Positions 47,721 to 56,708 are shown, counted from the stretch's first letter. The stretch is DNA of 64,000 bases from Flavobacteriales bacterium (GCA_947460825.1 CANHHA010000004.1:37550-101549); one strand, 5' to 3'. Numbers and translations are program-made. The notes: generated from the letters alone by a model not told the origin.

Positions 47721-47954
47721 ATGTTACTCAATGAACTTAAGGTAGGAGAGCAAGCCAATATCCGTTACATTAGCGATGATGTCTTCCGAACCAAATTACT
47801 CGAAATGGGAATTATGCCCGGCACCTTGGTCACCTTACACTTGAAGGCTCCATTTAAAGGACCGATTGCCTTTTCATATCAAAACACCTTGCTGTCTATC
47901 CGTAACGAAGATGCCCAACAAATTTCTGTCGATAAACTGAGTTTACAGGCATGA
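47721..47954 (+). CDS. feoA: FeoA, ferrous iron transport accessory protein
   Basis: A 77-residue SH3-like cytoplasmic protein that assists FeoB in ferrous iron uptake. The typical pattern is LLNELKVGEQANIRYIS, then KLLEMGIMPGTLVTLHLKAP, and a closing strand with LLSIRNEDAQQI. The ATG lies 4 nt after TAATTTTA, one base off the -7 consensus. It overlaps feoB by 4 bases (ATGA), so the two are translated together. Confidence 0.93.
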   Translation: MLLNELKVGEQANIRYISDDVFRTKLLEMGIMPGTLVTLHLKAPFKGPIAFSYQNTLLSIRNEDAQQISVDKLSLQA

Positions 47955-49891
47955 AAATCGCGCTTTTCGGCAATCCAAATACAGGGAAAAGCACTGTATT
48001 TAATCTGTTAACCGGATTGAGGCAAAAGATTGGTAATTTCCCTGGCGTTACCGTAGAACAGAAGAGTGGAGTACTTCATATAAAAGACGCTTCGCATGAA
48101 CTCATTGATGTGCCCGGTGTTTACAGTATTTATCCATCCAACAAGGAGGAAAAAGTGGTATTCGACCTTCTTTTTAACGCCTCAGAATCAGACAAACCAC
48201 AGCTGGGAATCTTAGTAGCCGATGCCTCGAATTTATCGAGAAGCTTATTCTTTTTTAGTCAACTGATTGACAGTGGGCTGCCCATGGTATTGGTGATTAA
48301 CATGTATGACATCGCCCAAAAAAAAGGCATCAACATTGATGTAACAGCACTTCAATCTACCTTTAGCCAATCGCCCATTGTAATCATGAATGCTCGAGTA
48401 GGTTTAGGAAAAGAACGCTTAATGCAGGCGATTTCAGAACAGCTTGACGCCTTGAAGGTAGAATCGACCAAGGTGACAAACACCCTCAAAAAGTTATCGG
48501 ATTTAGCGGGTCAAGAGAAAGAAGCCAATGCCCGAAACACGTATCTAGGAACCATACTCAACAAAGTGCTCCAGGAGAAAGAGGTTCCGGTTCGCACCCA
48601 TCCACTAGATCGGTGGTTCACCCATCCAATTGCGGGTTATGTCATCTTTGCTTCCATTCTATTCATTATATTCCAGTTTGTCTTCTCCTTTGCCGCCTTT
48701 CCTATGGATGCCATCGAACTTGGATTTGAATGGTTAACGCTTTGGCTCAGAAATATCCTGCCTGATGGTCCCTTGTCTGCATTAATTTGTGAGGGAATTC
48801 TCCCGGGAATCAGTGGCGTCTTGGTGTTTATCCCTCAAATTGGCATCTTGTTTTTCTTTATTGCCCTGTTAGAAGATTCCGGGTATCTTGCCCGAGCCGT
48901 ATTTCTAATGGACCGTTTGGTTCGCCCCTTCGGCCTCAATGGACGCAGTGTTGTTCCCTTGCTATCCAGCATGGCCTGTGCCATTCCTGGAGTTATGGCC
49001 ACACGGGGAATCCCCAACTACAAGGAAAGATTAATCACCATATTTGTTGCCCCTTTAATGAGTTGCAGTGCTCGGATTCCGGTATTCACCTTACTGATTG
49101 GCTTAGTGATTCCAAAGATGAAATTACTGGGCTTTATACAACTGCAAGGCCTTGTGCTCTTGGGACTATACCTATTGGGAATTGTATCGGCTTTATTCAT
49201 TGCTTGGGTCATGAAATTGATAATTAACCAAGAAAAACGTTCCTATTACCTCATGGAAATACCAGAATTTAAACGCCCGCTTTGGCGAAACATCTTCCTA
49301 ACCGTATTAGAGAAAATTAAGGTGTTTACCACAGAAGCTGGAGGAATAATCCTCGCTATTTCCATAGTACTATGGGCCCTCGCAAGCTATGGCCCGCGGG
49401 AGCAACGACGAGAAGCTATGCGCGCCTTGAAAACAACAGATACATACATGCATGTAAGTCAGGAAGAACAAGAAGGGTTAAAAAACGCGGTGCTCCTCGA
49501 AAATTCTTACATCGGAATTGTGGGCAAAGGCATTGAGCCAATGATTAAGCCCATCGGGTACGATTGGAAAATCGGAATAGCCTTGATTACCTCATTTGCT
49601 GCACGCGAAGTTTTCGTGGGTTCATTATCAACAATCTACGCCAACGGAGGATCGGGCAATGACTTAAAACTAAGTTCCAAACTAAAACAACAAAAAAATC
49701 CAGATGGGACGTTGGTGTTTTCCCTGCGTTCAGGAATTTCATTAATGGTGTTTTATGTATATGCCATGCAATGCCTTTCTACCCTCGCGATTGTTAAGCG
49801 GGAAACAAAATCTTGGAAATGGCCCTTGTTGCAGGTGCTATTTTTTGGACTGATGGCCTATGCGGGTGCGTGGATTTGTTTTAATATTTGA
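47951..49891 (+). CDS. feoB: FeoB, ferrous iron transporter
   Basis: An inner-membrane Fe(II) transporter with an N-terminal GTPase. The 646 residues are on the short side for the family. G1 is GNPNTGKST near residues 7-15, G2 is in GNFPGVTVEQKSG, and G3 is DVPG. Two Gate domains with about ten membrane segments follow, including the conserved cysteine in SSMACAIPGVMATRGI and SCSARIPVF. A linked gene for a tiny FeoB-associated Cys protein follows after 24 bases. Confidence 0.97.
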   Translation: MKIALFGNPNTGKSTVFNLLTGLRQKIGNFPGVTVEQKSGVLHIKDASHELIDVPGVYSIYPSNKEEKVVFDLLFNASESDKPQLGILVADASNLSRSLFFFSQLIDSGLPMVLVINMYDIAQKKGINIDVTALQSTFSQSPIVIMNARVGLGKERLMQAISEQLDALKVESTKVTNTLKKLSDLAGQEKEANARNTYLGTILNKVLQEKEVPVRTHPLDRWFTHPIAGYVIFASILFIIFQFVFSFAAFPMDAIELGFEWLTLWLRNILPDGPLSALICEGILPGISGVLVFIPQIGILFFFIALLEDSGYLARAVFLMDRLVRPFGLNGRSVVPLLSSMACAIPGVMATRGIPNYKERLITIFVAPLMSCSARIPVFTLLIGLVIPKMKLLGFIQLQGLVLLGLYLLGIVSALFIAWVMKLIINQEKRSYYLMEIPEFKRPLWRNIFLTVLEKIKVFTTEAGGIILAISIVLWALASYGPREQRREAMRALKTTDTYMHVSQEEQEGLKNAVLLENSYIGIVGKGIEPMIKPIGYDWKIGIALITSFAAREVFVGSLSTIYANGGSGNDLKLSSKLKQQKNPDGTLVFSLRSGISLMVFYVYAMQCLSTLAIVKRETKSWKWPLLQVLFFGLMAYAGAWICFNI

Positions 49892-49915
49892 TGAAAAAAT
49901 CGCTAATATTGACCT

Positions 49916-50041
49916 ATGATTCAACCATTATTCGTTTCCATACTAATACTTACCTCGATTGGATTCCTTGTGTGGAAGTTCTTTTTCCGAAAGAAAGCAT
50001 GTAATTCATGTGCGATTAACACAAAAAAAATCCCTAAGTAA
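49916..50041 (+). CDS. FeoB-associated small Cys-containing membrane protein
   Basis: A 41-residue protein. It has one membrane segment (LFVSILILTSIGFLVWKFFF), a basic stop-transfer stretch (RKK), then ACNSC and a short tail. This is the layout of the FeoB-associated Cys-rich family, thought to help FeoB. The CxxC could bind iron, but this is inference. It is placed 24 bases after feoB. Its stop TAA shares its A with the corA ATG. TAATATTG, one base off the -7 consensus, ends four bases before its ATG. Confidence 0.85.
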   Translation: MIQPLFVSILILTSIGFLVWKFFFRKKACNSCAINTKKIPK

Positions 50042-51072
50042 TGGAAGTTTTCGGGTGCGAACTGTATAAATATAATCATTGCTTTTACTCGATTAAAAAT
50101 GATGATATTAGTTACTTTGCTACAGATTTTCTTGAAGCAGAGTTGGATGAAGACCATGTGAATTGGTTAAATATCCATGATTTAAGCGACCATGAATCGA
50201 TAAAACAACTGTGTACCAAATTACATATTGATAAATTAAGCATTGAAAACATTTACATCCATCAACGGCGACCAAAGGTGGAGGAGTATCCCAACTACAT
50301 TTATTTTAGTGTCACCTTAACGGATTTAAATGATCGGAGTAACGAAATGTTTGGTGAAAATCAAATTACATTTTTTCTTGGTGATGAGTATTTGATTACC
50401 ATGCAAAATGGATTAAAAGGTTACTTCGATAGCGTAAGGGACCGTATTGAATTTTCAAAAGGTAAAATCAGAAGGCAGAAGTCGGATTTCTTACTTTATC
50501 GGTGTATGGAAGCCATATTGGATAACTATTATCGAATTATTGATGACGTTTCAGAAAATTCTACGAAAATTGAAAATCGTTTACATCTGCATGAAGACAA
50601 AGCCATTTTACATGACATAGAAACACAGAAGCGTAAATTAATTCAACTAAGAACCATCTCCCGACCAATACGGGACATAACGGAACAACTATATAGCAGC
50701 GAAACCACGTTAATTGATGAAGAAAATATGCGTTATTTTAAAACGCTGAATAGTAATTGCAACAATTTAATAACGGAGATTGATAGTCAAATTCAAATTT
50801 TAGATGGATTAGCTAATTTTTATTATGCGGCCCAGGGACAACGCATGAATGAAATCATGAAAGTATTAACGATTGTGAGTGCTATTTTTATTCCCCTAAC
50901 ATTCATAGCAGGGGTTTATGGGATGAATTTCGAAAACATGCCTGAGTTAAAAAAGAAAAACGGCTATTTTGTAGTAGTTGGGATAATGTTCTTAATAGGG
51001 GTTATTTTATTTATTTATTTCATTAAAAAAGGTTGGTTAAAAAAGAGTGATTACCATTTGGACAATGAATGA
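50041..51072 (+). CDS. corA: CorA-family magnesium/cobalt transporter
   Basis: A homopentameric divalent-cation channel of the inner membrane. The 343 residues have a large cytoplasmic N-terminal domain and two C-terminal membrane segments. The first ends in the selectivity motif YGMNFENMPEL, and the second is VVVGIMFLIGVILFIYFIKK. The long stalk helix includes TEQLYSSETTLIDEENMRYF. The basic C-terminus after the second segment is usual. It overlaps the preceding FeoB-associated gene by one base and trmH by 4. Confidence 0.95.
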   Translation: MEVFGCELYKYNHCFYSIKNDDISYFATDFLEAELDEDHVNWLNIHDLSDHESIKQLCTKLHIDKLSIENIYIHQRRPKVEEYPNYIYFSVTLTDLNDRSNEMFGENQITFFLGDEYLITMQNGLKGYFDSVRDRIEFSKGKIRRQKSDFLLYRCMEAILDNYYRIIDDVSENSTKIENRLHLHEDKAILHDIETQKRKLIQLRTISRPIRDITEQLYSSETTLIDEENMRYFKTLNSNCNNLITEIDSQIQILDGLANFYYAAQGQRMNEIMKVLTIVSAIFIPLTFIAGVYGMNFENMPELKKKNGYFVVVGIMFLIGVILFIYFIKKGWLKKSDYHLDNE

Positions 51073-51761
51073 TAGGAGAAGAGAATACGTATGTGCTTGA
51101 GCAATTTCGGGAAATATTAACCCCTCACAAGGTTGAATTATTTAAACGAATTGCAGAAGACAGAACGAGGCATATCAGTATAGCCTTAGAGGATCTCTTT
51201 CACGAGCACAATGCATCTGCCGTGATTCGAAGTTGCGACTGTTTTGGCATCCAGGACCTGTATACCATAGAAGACAAAAACAAGTATGTCCTTCAGCGCA
51301 ACATCGCTTTGGGTTCGGGAAGATGGATCGATCTACACCGATTCACGAATAAAGAAACAGCGTCTTCGGATTGTATAAATCACCTCAGAGCTCAGGGCTA
51401 TAAAATTGTAGCAACCTCACCCCACGCCAATGCATATACCGCAGAAACGCTTCCCCTTGAAGCCCCTGTCGCCTTATTCTTCGGAACCGAACGACGCGGA
51501 CTTAGCGATGAGATTTTATCTATTGCTGATTATCATTTAGCGATTCCGATGTATGGATTTACCGAGAGTTTAAACCTTTCTGTTTCCGTTGCAATCGTCT
51601 TACAAAGTTTAAGAAATAGACTTCACCAAGGTTCCATTGATTGGAAATTGAGCCCAGAAGCGCAGAACGCTTTACAAATAGTTTGGAGTACGCGCATATT
51701 AAATGGGGGCGAAGCGCTTGAAAAGCAATTTAGAACTACGTATTTCGAAAAAGAATTTTAA
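51069..51761 (+). CDS. trmH: TrmH-family tRNA (guanosine-2'-O)-methyltransferase
   Basis: A SPOUT-class enzyme that 2'-O-methylates tRNA, most likely G18. The 230 residues match TrmH. Motif 1 is HNASAVIRSCDCFGIQDLYT near residues 47-66. Motif 2 is ALFFGTERRGLSDEIL and motif 3 is IPMYGFTESLNLSVSVAI, the knot-forming SAM site. It overlaps corA by 4 bases. The promoter of the next gene begins immediately before its stop. Confidence 0.93.
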   Translation: MIGEENTYVLEQFREILTPHKVELFKRIAEDRTRHISIALEDLFHEHNASAVIRSCDCFGIQDLYTIEDKNKYVLQRNIALGSGRWIDLHRFTNKETASSDCINHLRAQGYKIVATSPHANAYTAETLPLEAPVALFFGTERRGLSDEILSIADYHLAIPMYGFTESLNLSVSVAIVLQSLRNRLHQGSIDWKLSPEAQNALQIVWSTRILNGGEALEKQFRTTYFEKEF

Positions 51762-51766
51762 CTTTG
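51759..51766 (+). promoter_or_regulatory. -7 promoter box of the THX-like gene (TAACTTTG)
   Basis: An exact TAnnTTTG match beginning with the trmH stop codon, 30 nt before the ATG at 51797. It leaves a leader of about 25 nt. Confidence 0.55.
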
Positions 51767-51796
51767 CATATATAATGGAACTACAATACACAGAAC

Positions 51797-52012
51797 ATGG
51801 GAAAAGGAGATAAAAAAACTGCAAAAGGAAAGCGAATAATTGGTTCATACGGGAACGTTCGCAAGAGAAAACCGAGTGAGTCTGCAGTTTTAGCGGCTAA
51901 AGTTAGCTCAGAAAAAGCAGAGAAACCTGCAGCAGAGAAAAAACCTGTAGCGAAGAAAGCTAGCACTGCTAAGAAAACAACGACGAAGAAAGCTACAAGC
52001 GAAACTAAATAA
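51797..52012 (+). CDS. THX-like small basic ribosomal protein with long Lys/Ala-rich tail
   Basis: A 71-residue protein whose first 25 residues (MGKGDKKTAKGKRIIGSYGN, then VRKRKP) match the short 30S protein THX (bS31) family, which sits in the head of the small subunit. Usual members are about 25-50 residues. Here a 45-residue tail of Lys, Ala, Thr and Ser repeats with PAAEKK, VAKKAS and TAKKTT-like units follows, resembling the tail of histone H1. An intrinsic terminator starts within the stop codon. The N-terminal assignment is firm; the tail's role is unknown. Confidence 0.82.
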   Translation: MGKGDKKTAKGKRIIGSYGNVRKRKPSESAVLAAKVSSEKAEKPAAEKKPVAKKASTAKKTTTKKATSETK

Positions 52013-52038
52013 GCTGTCTAACGACGGCTTTTTTTTAT
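52011..52038 (+). terminator. Intrinsic terminator of the THX-like gene
   Basis: An 8-bp stem (aagctgtc / gacggctt, with one G-U pair) with a 4-base loop is followed by a T-rich run. It begins in the last two bases of the stop codon. Confidence 0.75.
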
Positions 52039-52058
52039 TTACATAATTCTTACTCATC

Positions 52059-53123
52059 ATGAAACATAATTTTGGCGCAGGTCCCTGCATTTTACCGCAA
52101 GATGTATTCAAAGAATCTGCAGAAGCGGTGCTTAATTTTAATGGCTTATCCATTCTGGAAGTATCGCATAGACACAAAGATTTTGTGGCGGTAATGGATG
52201 AAGCAATGGCTTTGACTAAAGAGGCCTTATCTATCCCCGATGGGTACTCTGTTGCCTTTTTGCAAGGAGGTGCAACCCTAGGGTTTACGATCGCTGCGCT
52301 GAACATGATGCGAGACACCAAACGAGCGGGATATATCAATACCGGTACGTGGGCTTCTGGTGCAATTAAAGAAGCTAAAAAAGTGGGAGTAACTGTAGAT
52401 GTTTTCGCAAGTTCAGAAGACCGGAAATTCACCTATATTCCAAAAAATTATGAAATCCCGACCGATGTAGACTATATTCACTTTACATCGAATAACACCA
52501 TTTATGGAACCCAATTTCAAGATTTTCCTAAGACAGATCTTCCACTCGTTTGTGATATGTCTTCTGATATATTTTCCAAAGAAATCAATGTAGCTGATTT
52601 TGATTTGATATATGCAGGCGCACAGAAGAACCTTGGTCCAGCCGGTGCGACCTTGTATATCGTAAAAGATGAAATTCTAGGTAAATCTACCTCGCCGTTC
52701 ATGCCTACCTATTTAGATTTAAAACAACAAATAGATAAGGAATCCATGTTGAATACCCCCCCAGTGTTTTCAGTGTATGTGGCGATGCTCAACCTCCGCA
52801 ACCTCATTGCGAATGGAGGAGTTAAGGACATGGAGGCTCGAAACAATGCAAAGTCAGCGTTATTGTATGCTGAAATTGACCGCAATTCACAATTTAAGGG
52901 TGCTGTTGAACGTGAAGACCGATCACACATGAACATTACCTTTTTACTCGAAGATGAGGCTCGTGCGTCAATTTTTGATGCGATGTGGAAAGAAGCCGGA
53001 ATCGTGGGTCTTCCTGGACATCGCTCCGTTGGTGGATATCGCGCTTCGATGTATAACGCCTTACCCGTTGAAAGTGTGCAGGTTTTGGTAGATGTTATGA
53101 AAGAATTTGAACGAAAAGCATAA
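52059..53123 (+). CDS. serC: Phosphoserine aminotransferase
   Basis: A PLP enzyme that makes 3-phosphoserine from 3-phosphohydroxypyruvate. The 354 residues match the family. It starts KHNFGAGPCILPQDVFKESA. The PLP lysine is in DLIYAGAQKNLGPAGATLYI near residue 196. The GHRSVGGYRASMYNA block lies near the C-terminus. It is followed 3 bases later by serA, the preceding step, so the two form a serine-biosynthesis pair. No serB is present here. Confidence 0.96.
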   Translation: MKHNFGAGPCILPQDVFKESAEAVLNFNGLSILEVSHRHKDFVAVMDEAMALTKEALSIPDGYSVAFLQGGATLGFTIAALNMMRDTKRAGYINTGTWASGAIKEAKKVGVTVDVFASSEDRKFTYIPKNYEIPTDVDYIHFTSNNTIYGTQFQDFPKTDLPLVCDMSSDIFSKEINVADFDLIYAGAQKNLGPAGATLYIVKDEILGKSTSPFMPTYLDLKQQIDKESMLNTPPVFSVYVAMLNLRNLIANGGVKDMEARNNAKSALLYAEIDRNSQFKGAVEREDRSHMNITFLLEDEARASIFDAMWKEAGIVGLPGHRSVGGYRASMYNALPVESVQVLVDVMKEFERKA

Positions 53124-53126
53124 GTC

Positions 53127-54083
53127 ATGAAAATACTTGCAAACGATGGGATTTCCGCTGCTGGCCAACAGGCACTAGAAAACGCAGGATACACGGTAAT
53201 TACTGCTAAAGTAGCACAAGATGATATTCCAAACTACCTCAACACCGAAGGAGTAGAAATCCTGTTGGTGCGCAGTGCAACCACAGCTAGAGCCGCGTTA
53301 ATCGACGCTTGTCCGAACTTAAAATTAATCGGAAGAGGTGGTGTAGGAATGGACAACATTGATGTAAGTTATGCCCGAGAAAAAGGAATCACGGTGATCA
53401 ATACCCCTGCATCTTCATCTCAATCTGTTGCAGAATTAGTAATGGGCCATTTATTTGCAATTTCTCGCTTTTTAAATGACAGCTTCAAGCACATGGAGCA
53501 CGGTGATTTTTCTACCTTAAAAAAGAACTATGGCAAAGGCGTAGAATTACGAGGTAAAACGATTGGGATTCTTGGGTTTGGTCGAATCGGACAACGTTTA
53601 GCGTCGTATGCCTTGGGTGCAGGGATGAATGTCGTTCCTATTACGTTCAATGAAGAAGAATTCGAGATACCCGTTGTTATTGGGATAGATAAGCAGGTCC
53701 TAATTAAACTACAAAGTGCTAAGATGTGCAATGAAACCCTTGGATTACTTGACTATTTATCGATTCACGTTCCTAAACAAGCCAATGGATCCGCTGTCAT
53801 TGGATCTTCGGAATTCAGTGCTATGAAACGAGGTATTCGACTTGTCAACGCGGCCCGAGGTGGTGTGATTGATGAACAAGCCTTATTGGATGCCTTAGCG
53901 AATGGAACCGTTGCCGCAGCGGCTTTAGACGTGTTTAACAACGAACCTAATCCAGACCAACGATTAATTGGTCATCCCAACATCGCTTGTACTCCACATA
54001 TTGGTGCGGCGACCAATGAAGCGCAGGACCGAATCGGTGAAGAATTAGCCGAACTGATTATTGGTCAATTCGGCCGCTTCTAA
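53127..54083 (+). CDS. serA: D-3-phosphoglycerate dehydrogenase
   Basis: Oxidises 3-phosphoglycerate to 3-phosphohydroxypyruvate for serine synthesis. The 318 residues are the short form, without ACT or other C-terminal regulatory domains. The D-2-hydroxyacid dehydrogenase features are GRGGVGMDNIDVSYAREKGI, the NAD fingerprint GILGFGRIGQRLA near residues 148-160, NAARGGVIDEQALLDAL with the catalytic Arg, and the catalytic His in CTPHIGAAT. It is convergent with the cyclophilin gene, with 7 bases between. Confidence 0.94.
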   Translation: MKILANDGISAAGQQALENAGYTVITAKVAQDDIPNYLNTEGVEILLVRSATTARAALIDACPNLKLIGRGGVGMDNIDVSYAREKGITVINTPASSSQSVAELVMGHLFAISRFLNDSFKHMEHGDFSTLKKNYGKGVELRGKTIGILGFGRIGQRLASYALGAGMNVVPITFNEEEFEIPVVIGIDKQVLIKLQSAKMCNETLGLLDYLSIHVPKQANGSAVIGSSEFSAMKRGIRLVNAARGGVIDEQALLDALANGTVAAAALDVFNNEPNPDQRLIGHPNIACTPHIGAATNEAQDRIGEELAELIIGQFGRF

Positions 54084-54090
54084 CAAGTTA

Positions 54091-54543
54091 TTACGCTTGA
54101 ATTTCGATTCCGATGATTTCGTCGCCTTGACGAATATCATCTAATACATCCAAGCCTTCAGTTACTTTGCCAAAGCACGTATGATTTCTGTCTAAATGTG
54201 CTGTGTTATTTCTTGAATGACATACAAAAAACTGAGAACCCCCGGTGTTTCTTCCGGCATGCGCCATAGATAGAACACCTCGCTCGTGATGTTGTAATTC
54301 CCCATCCAGCTCGCAATCAATTTGATAACCTGGTCCACCAGTACCTGGCATACCTGATGCACCTGGACGAGAATTTGGACATCCTCCTTGAATAACAAAA
54401 TCAGGAAGAACTCGATGCCATGTGAGGTTATTATAATATCCCTCCTCTGCTAACTTTTTAAAATTAGCTACGGTGTTTGGTGCATCGGTATCATAAAGAT
54501 CCGCCACCATGTTTCCTTTTGATGTTTTAATAATTGCTTTCAT
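54091..54543 (-). CDS. Peptidyl-prolyl cis-trans isomerase, cyclophilin type
   Basis: A 150-residue cytoplasmic prolyl isomerase without a signal peptide. The active-site region is seen as WHRVLPDFVIQGGCPN near residues 38-53, then GVLSMAHAGRNTGGSQFFVC and CFGKVTEGLDVLDDI. Gly-Ala-Gly runs (PGASGMPGTGGPGYQI) lie in the loop between strands. The ATG at 54543 is chosen over an upstream TTG. A TATTTTTG box lies 15 nt before it. Confidence 0.95.
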   Translation of the reverse strand: MKAIIKTSKGNMVADLYDTDAPNTVANFKKLAEEGYYNNLTWHRVLPDFVIQGGCPNSRPGASGMPGTGGPGYQIDCELDGELQHHERGVLSMAHAGRNTGGSQFFVCHSRNNTAHLDRNHTCFGKVTEGLDVLDDIRQGDEIIGIEIQA

Positions 54544-54636
54544 TGAATAATTTTTTGACAAAAATACATCGGATTGCTGTTGAAAACTCGGTTAATAAGA
54601 TAAAACATAGAAAAAAAATAATCGAGAAACCTTAGC

Positions 54637-54644
54637 TATTTTTG
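54637..54644 (+). promoter_or_regulatory. -7 promoter box of the 54673 gene (TATTTTTG)
   Basis: An exact TAnnTTTG match 28 nt before the ATG at 54673, in the divergent gap shared with the cyclophilin gene. It supports expression of the downstream unknown gene. Confidence 0.5.
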
Positions 54645-54672
54645 TAGGTAACCACAAATACTCAGTTAAACG

Positions 54673-55209
54673 ATGTTTTCCAGTATTTTAAAGAAAAAAT
54701 TAAACGAAGATCAAGTTTCGAATATTTTCATCAACGGAATATTTGATGTGATCGATCGCGGATTTGAATTGGTTGCAGGGGCGATTAACGAAGATCCATG
54801 CTTCATCAGCTCTCCTTCCATAGACCACAAGAACGTAAATGAATTCGCCCTGATTGTAATTACAGGAAATATCATTGAAATGGAACGCTTATTTGATGGT
54901 CAATCCGGCACTAGAGTAATCAATTTAGTATACGACAAGTTGGCAAGCGTCTATAAAATGGAAGAGCTAGAAATGCGTCAATTAATCCAAGACTATAAGT
55001 CGTACATGAAGCGGGTGAATATTCCATCCAAAACCACGCTATATGCGATGTCAAAGGCGGTATTTCATAAATATGGCTTAAACGAGTACCAAGACGATTA
55101 CTTTAAGCGCATGAATACACCGAATCCTGTATTCCTAAAGCGCATCGATGAGTTAATTGCACCCTTCTTATGGAACTGGGAGGCATTCTTCAAAAAGTAT
55201 CGAATCTAA
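54673..55209 (+). CDS. Conserved-looking hypothetical protein
   Basis: A 178-residue soluble protein with no signal peptide and no family I recognise. It is predicted mostly helical. It has an N-terminal amphipathic part (SSILKKKLNEDQVSNIFING), a middle with FALIVITGNIIEMERLF, and an aromatic-rich C-terminus (FLWNWEAFFKKYRI). Codon use resembles its neighbours and it has its own -7 box, so it is probably a real gene. It is convergent with the POT transporter gene, 7 bases apart. Confidence 0.75.
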   Translation: MFSSILKKKLNEDQVSNIFINGIFDVIDRGFELVAGAINEDPCFISSPSIDHKNVNEFALIVITGNIIEMERLFDGQSGTRVINLVYDKLASVYKMEELEMRQLIQDYKSYMKRVNIPSKTTLYAMSKAVFHKYGLNEYQDDYFKRMNTPNPVFLKRIDELIAPFLWNWEAFFKKYRI

Positions 55210-55216
55210 GGCCGAC

Positions 55217-56698
55217 TTATTCCGTTGGAGTTTCTTGCATCAATCGGTTTAACCATCGCGCTACAAGGATGATTACAACTCCTGTAATTAACGCATAGAT
55301 ACTCAGTTGTAAATATCCGTTGGTATATCCATCTAATCGAACGCTCAACGGAGCATTTTCATCCGGGCTAGACATCCCCGCACCAAGAATTCCCGCAACA
55401 TACTGTCCGTAGGCGGATGCCAAAAACCACATACCCATCATGATTCCCCATAAGTGTTTAGGCGACAATTTTGTCATGAGAGAAAGACCAATAGGCGACA
55501 AGAAAAGTTCACCAATTGAAATCACTAAATACGCCAGCGTGAAAAGCCCTAATGATGCAAGGCCGTCACTGTCAAGCCAAAATCGCATCGCGTAAAAAAG
55601 ATAAAACGAAAGGCTTAGAAAAAGAAACGCCAAACCAAACTTTGCGAAGTAATTAGGTTCCAATTTTCGTTTATTTAACCACACCCACAATATCCCGATG
55701 AGTGCACTGAAACAGATCACAAAAAACGAATTAGCTGAATTATTCACAACATTTGAATCAATTTCAACTCCCATCATCTTACTAGAAACTAAATCGCGTG
55801 CAAACAGGCTCAAGGAACCTCCACTTTGCTCAAAAAACGACCAAAATATAATGGATAATAAAATGAAGATAATCGCGGCCACCATTTTCTTGATTTGCGC
55901 TTTGTCCAATTTGGTCATCTCATACACGATATAAATCAAAGTGACAGGTCCGATGATATACATGAATAAGTCGGTATACGCTGTTTTTCGAATCATGATA
56001 TAAATCAAAGGCAACACAGCGAGTGTGCCGGCATAAACAAACCAACGATTTCTGCGATCCGTCGCTGGTGATTCTGAAGCTGGAGAAATCCCAATCGGTC
56101 CTAAGAGCTTTCTTGTTAATATAAAATTCAATAAGCCTAAGGCCATAAAAACACCAGACAACAAGAAGGCAATATTCCAACTGTAGGTTTTTCCTACATA
56201 GACACAAAGGCCCCCGCCTAACAAGGCCCCGATATTGATACCGGCATAAAACAGACTAAATCCGGCATCTCTTCGCGGATCCCCTTCACGATACAACTCC
56301 CCTACCATCGTTGAAATGTTCGGCTTGAAGAATCCGGTTCCTACGATGATTAAACAAATACCGTAGAAGAAGAAGTGCTTCGCATCTAATCCCATAACAA
56401 TACTACCCATAACCATCAAAATACCACCCCATAGGAGCGAACGTTGAAACCCTAATATTTTATCAGCAAACAATCCTCCAACAAAGGTAAATGCATAAAC
56501 AAAGGCTTGAATCGCTCCATATTTCAGGTTGGCTGCATCATCTTGAATCAACAAAATATCGGTCATGAAAATAACTAACATTCCTCGGTTACCATAAAAA
56601 CAGAACCGTTCCCACATTTCAGTAAAAAATAGATACCAAATCTGTTTTGGGAACTTCCCTTTAAAGTCTTGAATTTCAGACAAACTAAGCATGCTCAT
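55217..56698 (-). CDS. POT family peptide MFS transporter
   Basis: A proton-coupled oligopeptide transporter of the inner membrane with 12-14 membrane segments in 493 residues. POT signatures are EMWERFCFYGNRGMLVIFMT at the N-terminus with the ExxERF-type motif, LWGGILMVMGSIVMGLDAKH, and the PTR2 block GTGFFKPNISTMVGELY. It lies in tandem after a longer paralogue on the same strand, from which it is separated by a terminator with a UUCG loop, so the two can be regulated apart. Confidence 0.94.
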   Translation of the reverse strand: MSMLSLSEIQDFKGKFPKQIWYLFFTEMWERFCFYGNRGMLVIFMTDILLIQDDAANLKYGAIQAFVYAFTFVGGLFADKILGFQRSLLWGGILMVMGSIVMGLDAKHFFFYGICLIIVGTGFFKPNISTMVGELYREGDPRRDAGFSLFYAGINIGALLGGGLCVYVGKTYSWNIAFLLSGVFMALGLLNFILTRKLLGPIGISPASESPATDRRNRWFVYAGTLAVLPLIYIMIRKTAYTDLFMYIIGPVTLIYIVYEMTKLDKAQIKKMVAAIIFILLSIIFWSFFEQSGGSLSLFARDLVSSKMMGVEIDSNVVNNSANSFFVICFSALIGILWVWLNKRKLEPNYFAKFGLAFLFLSLSFYLFYAMRFWLDSDGLASLGLFTLAYLVISIGELFLSPIGLSLMTKLSPKHLWGIMMGMWFLASAYGQYVAGILGAGMSSPDENAPLSVRLDGYTNGYLQLSIYALITGVVIILVARWLNRLMQETPTE

Positions 56699-56708
56699 TA
56701 GATTAATG

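Noticed and set aside
51908..52432. 174-codon minus-strand frame rich in Ser and Cys
   Set aside because: It is antisense to the Lys/Ala-rich tail of the THX-like protein and to serC; low-complexity DNA produces it.
52709..53194. 161-codon minus-strand frame
   Set aside because: It is antisense to serC and the start of serA, which are both clear genes.
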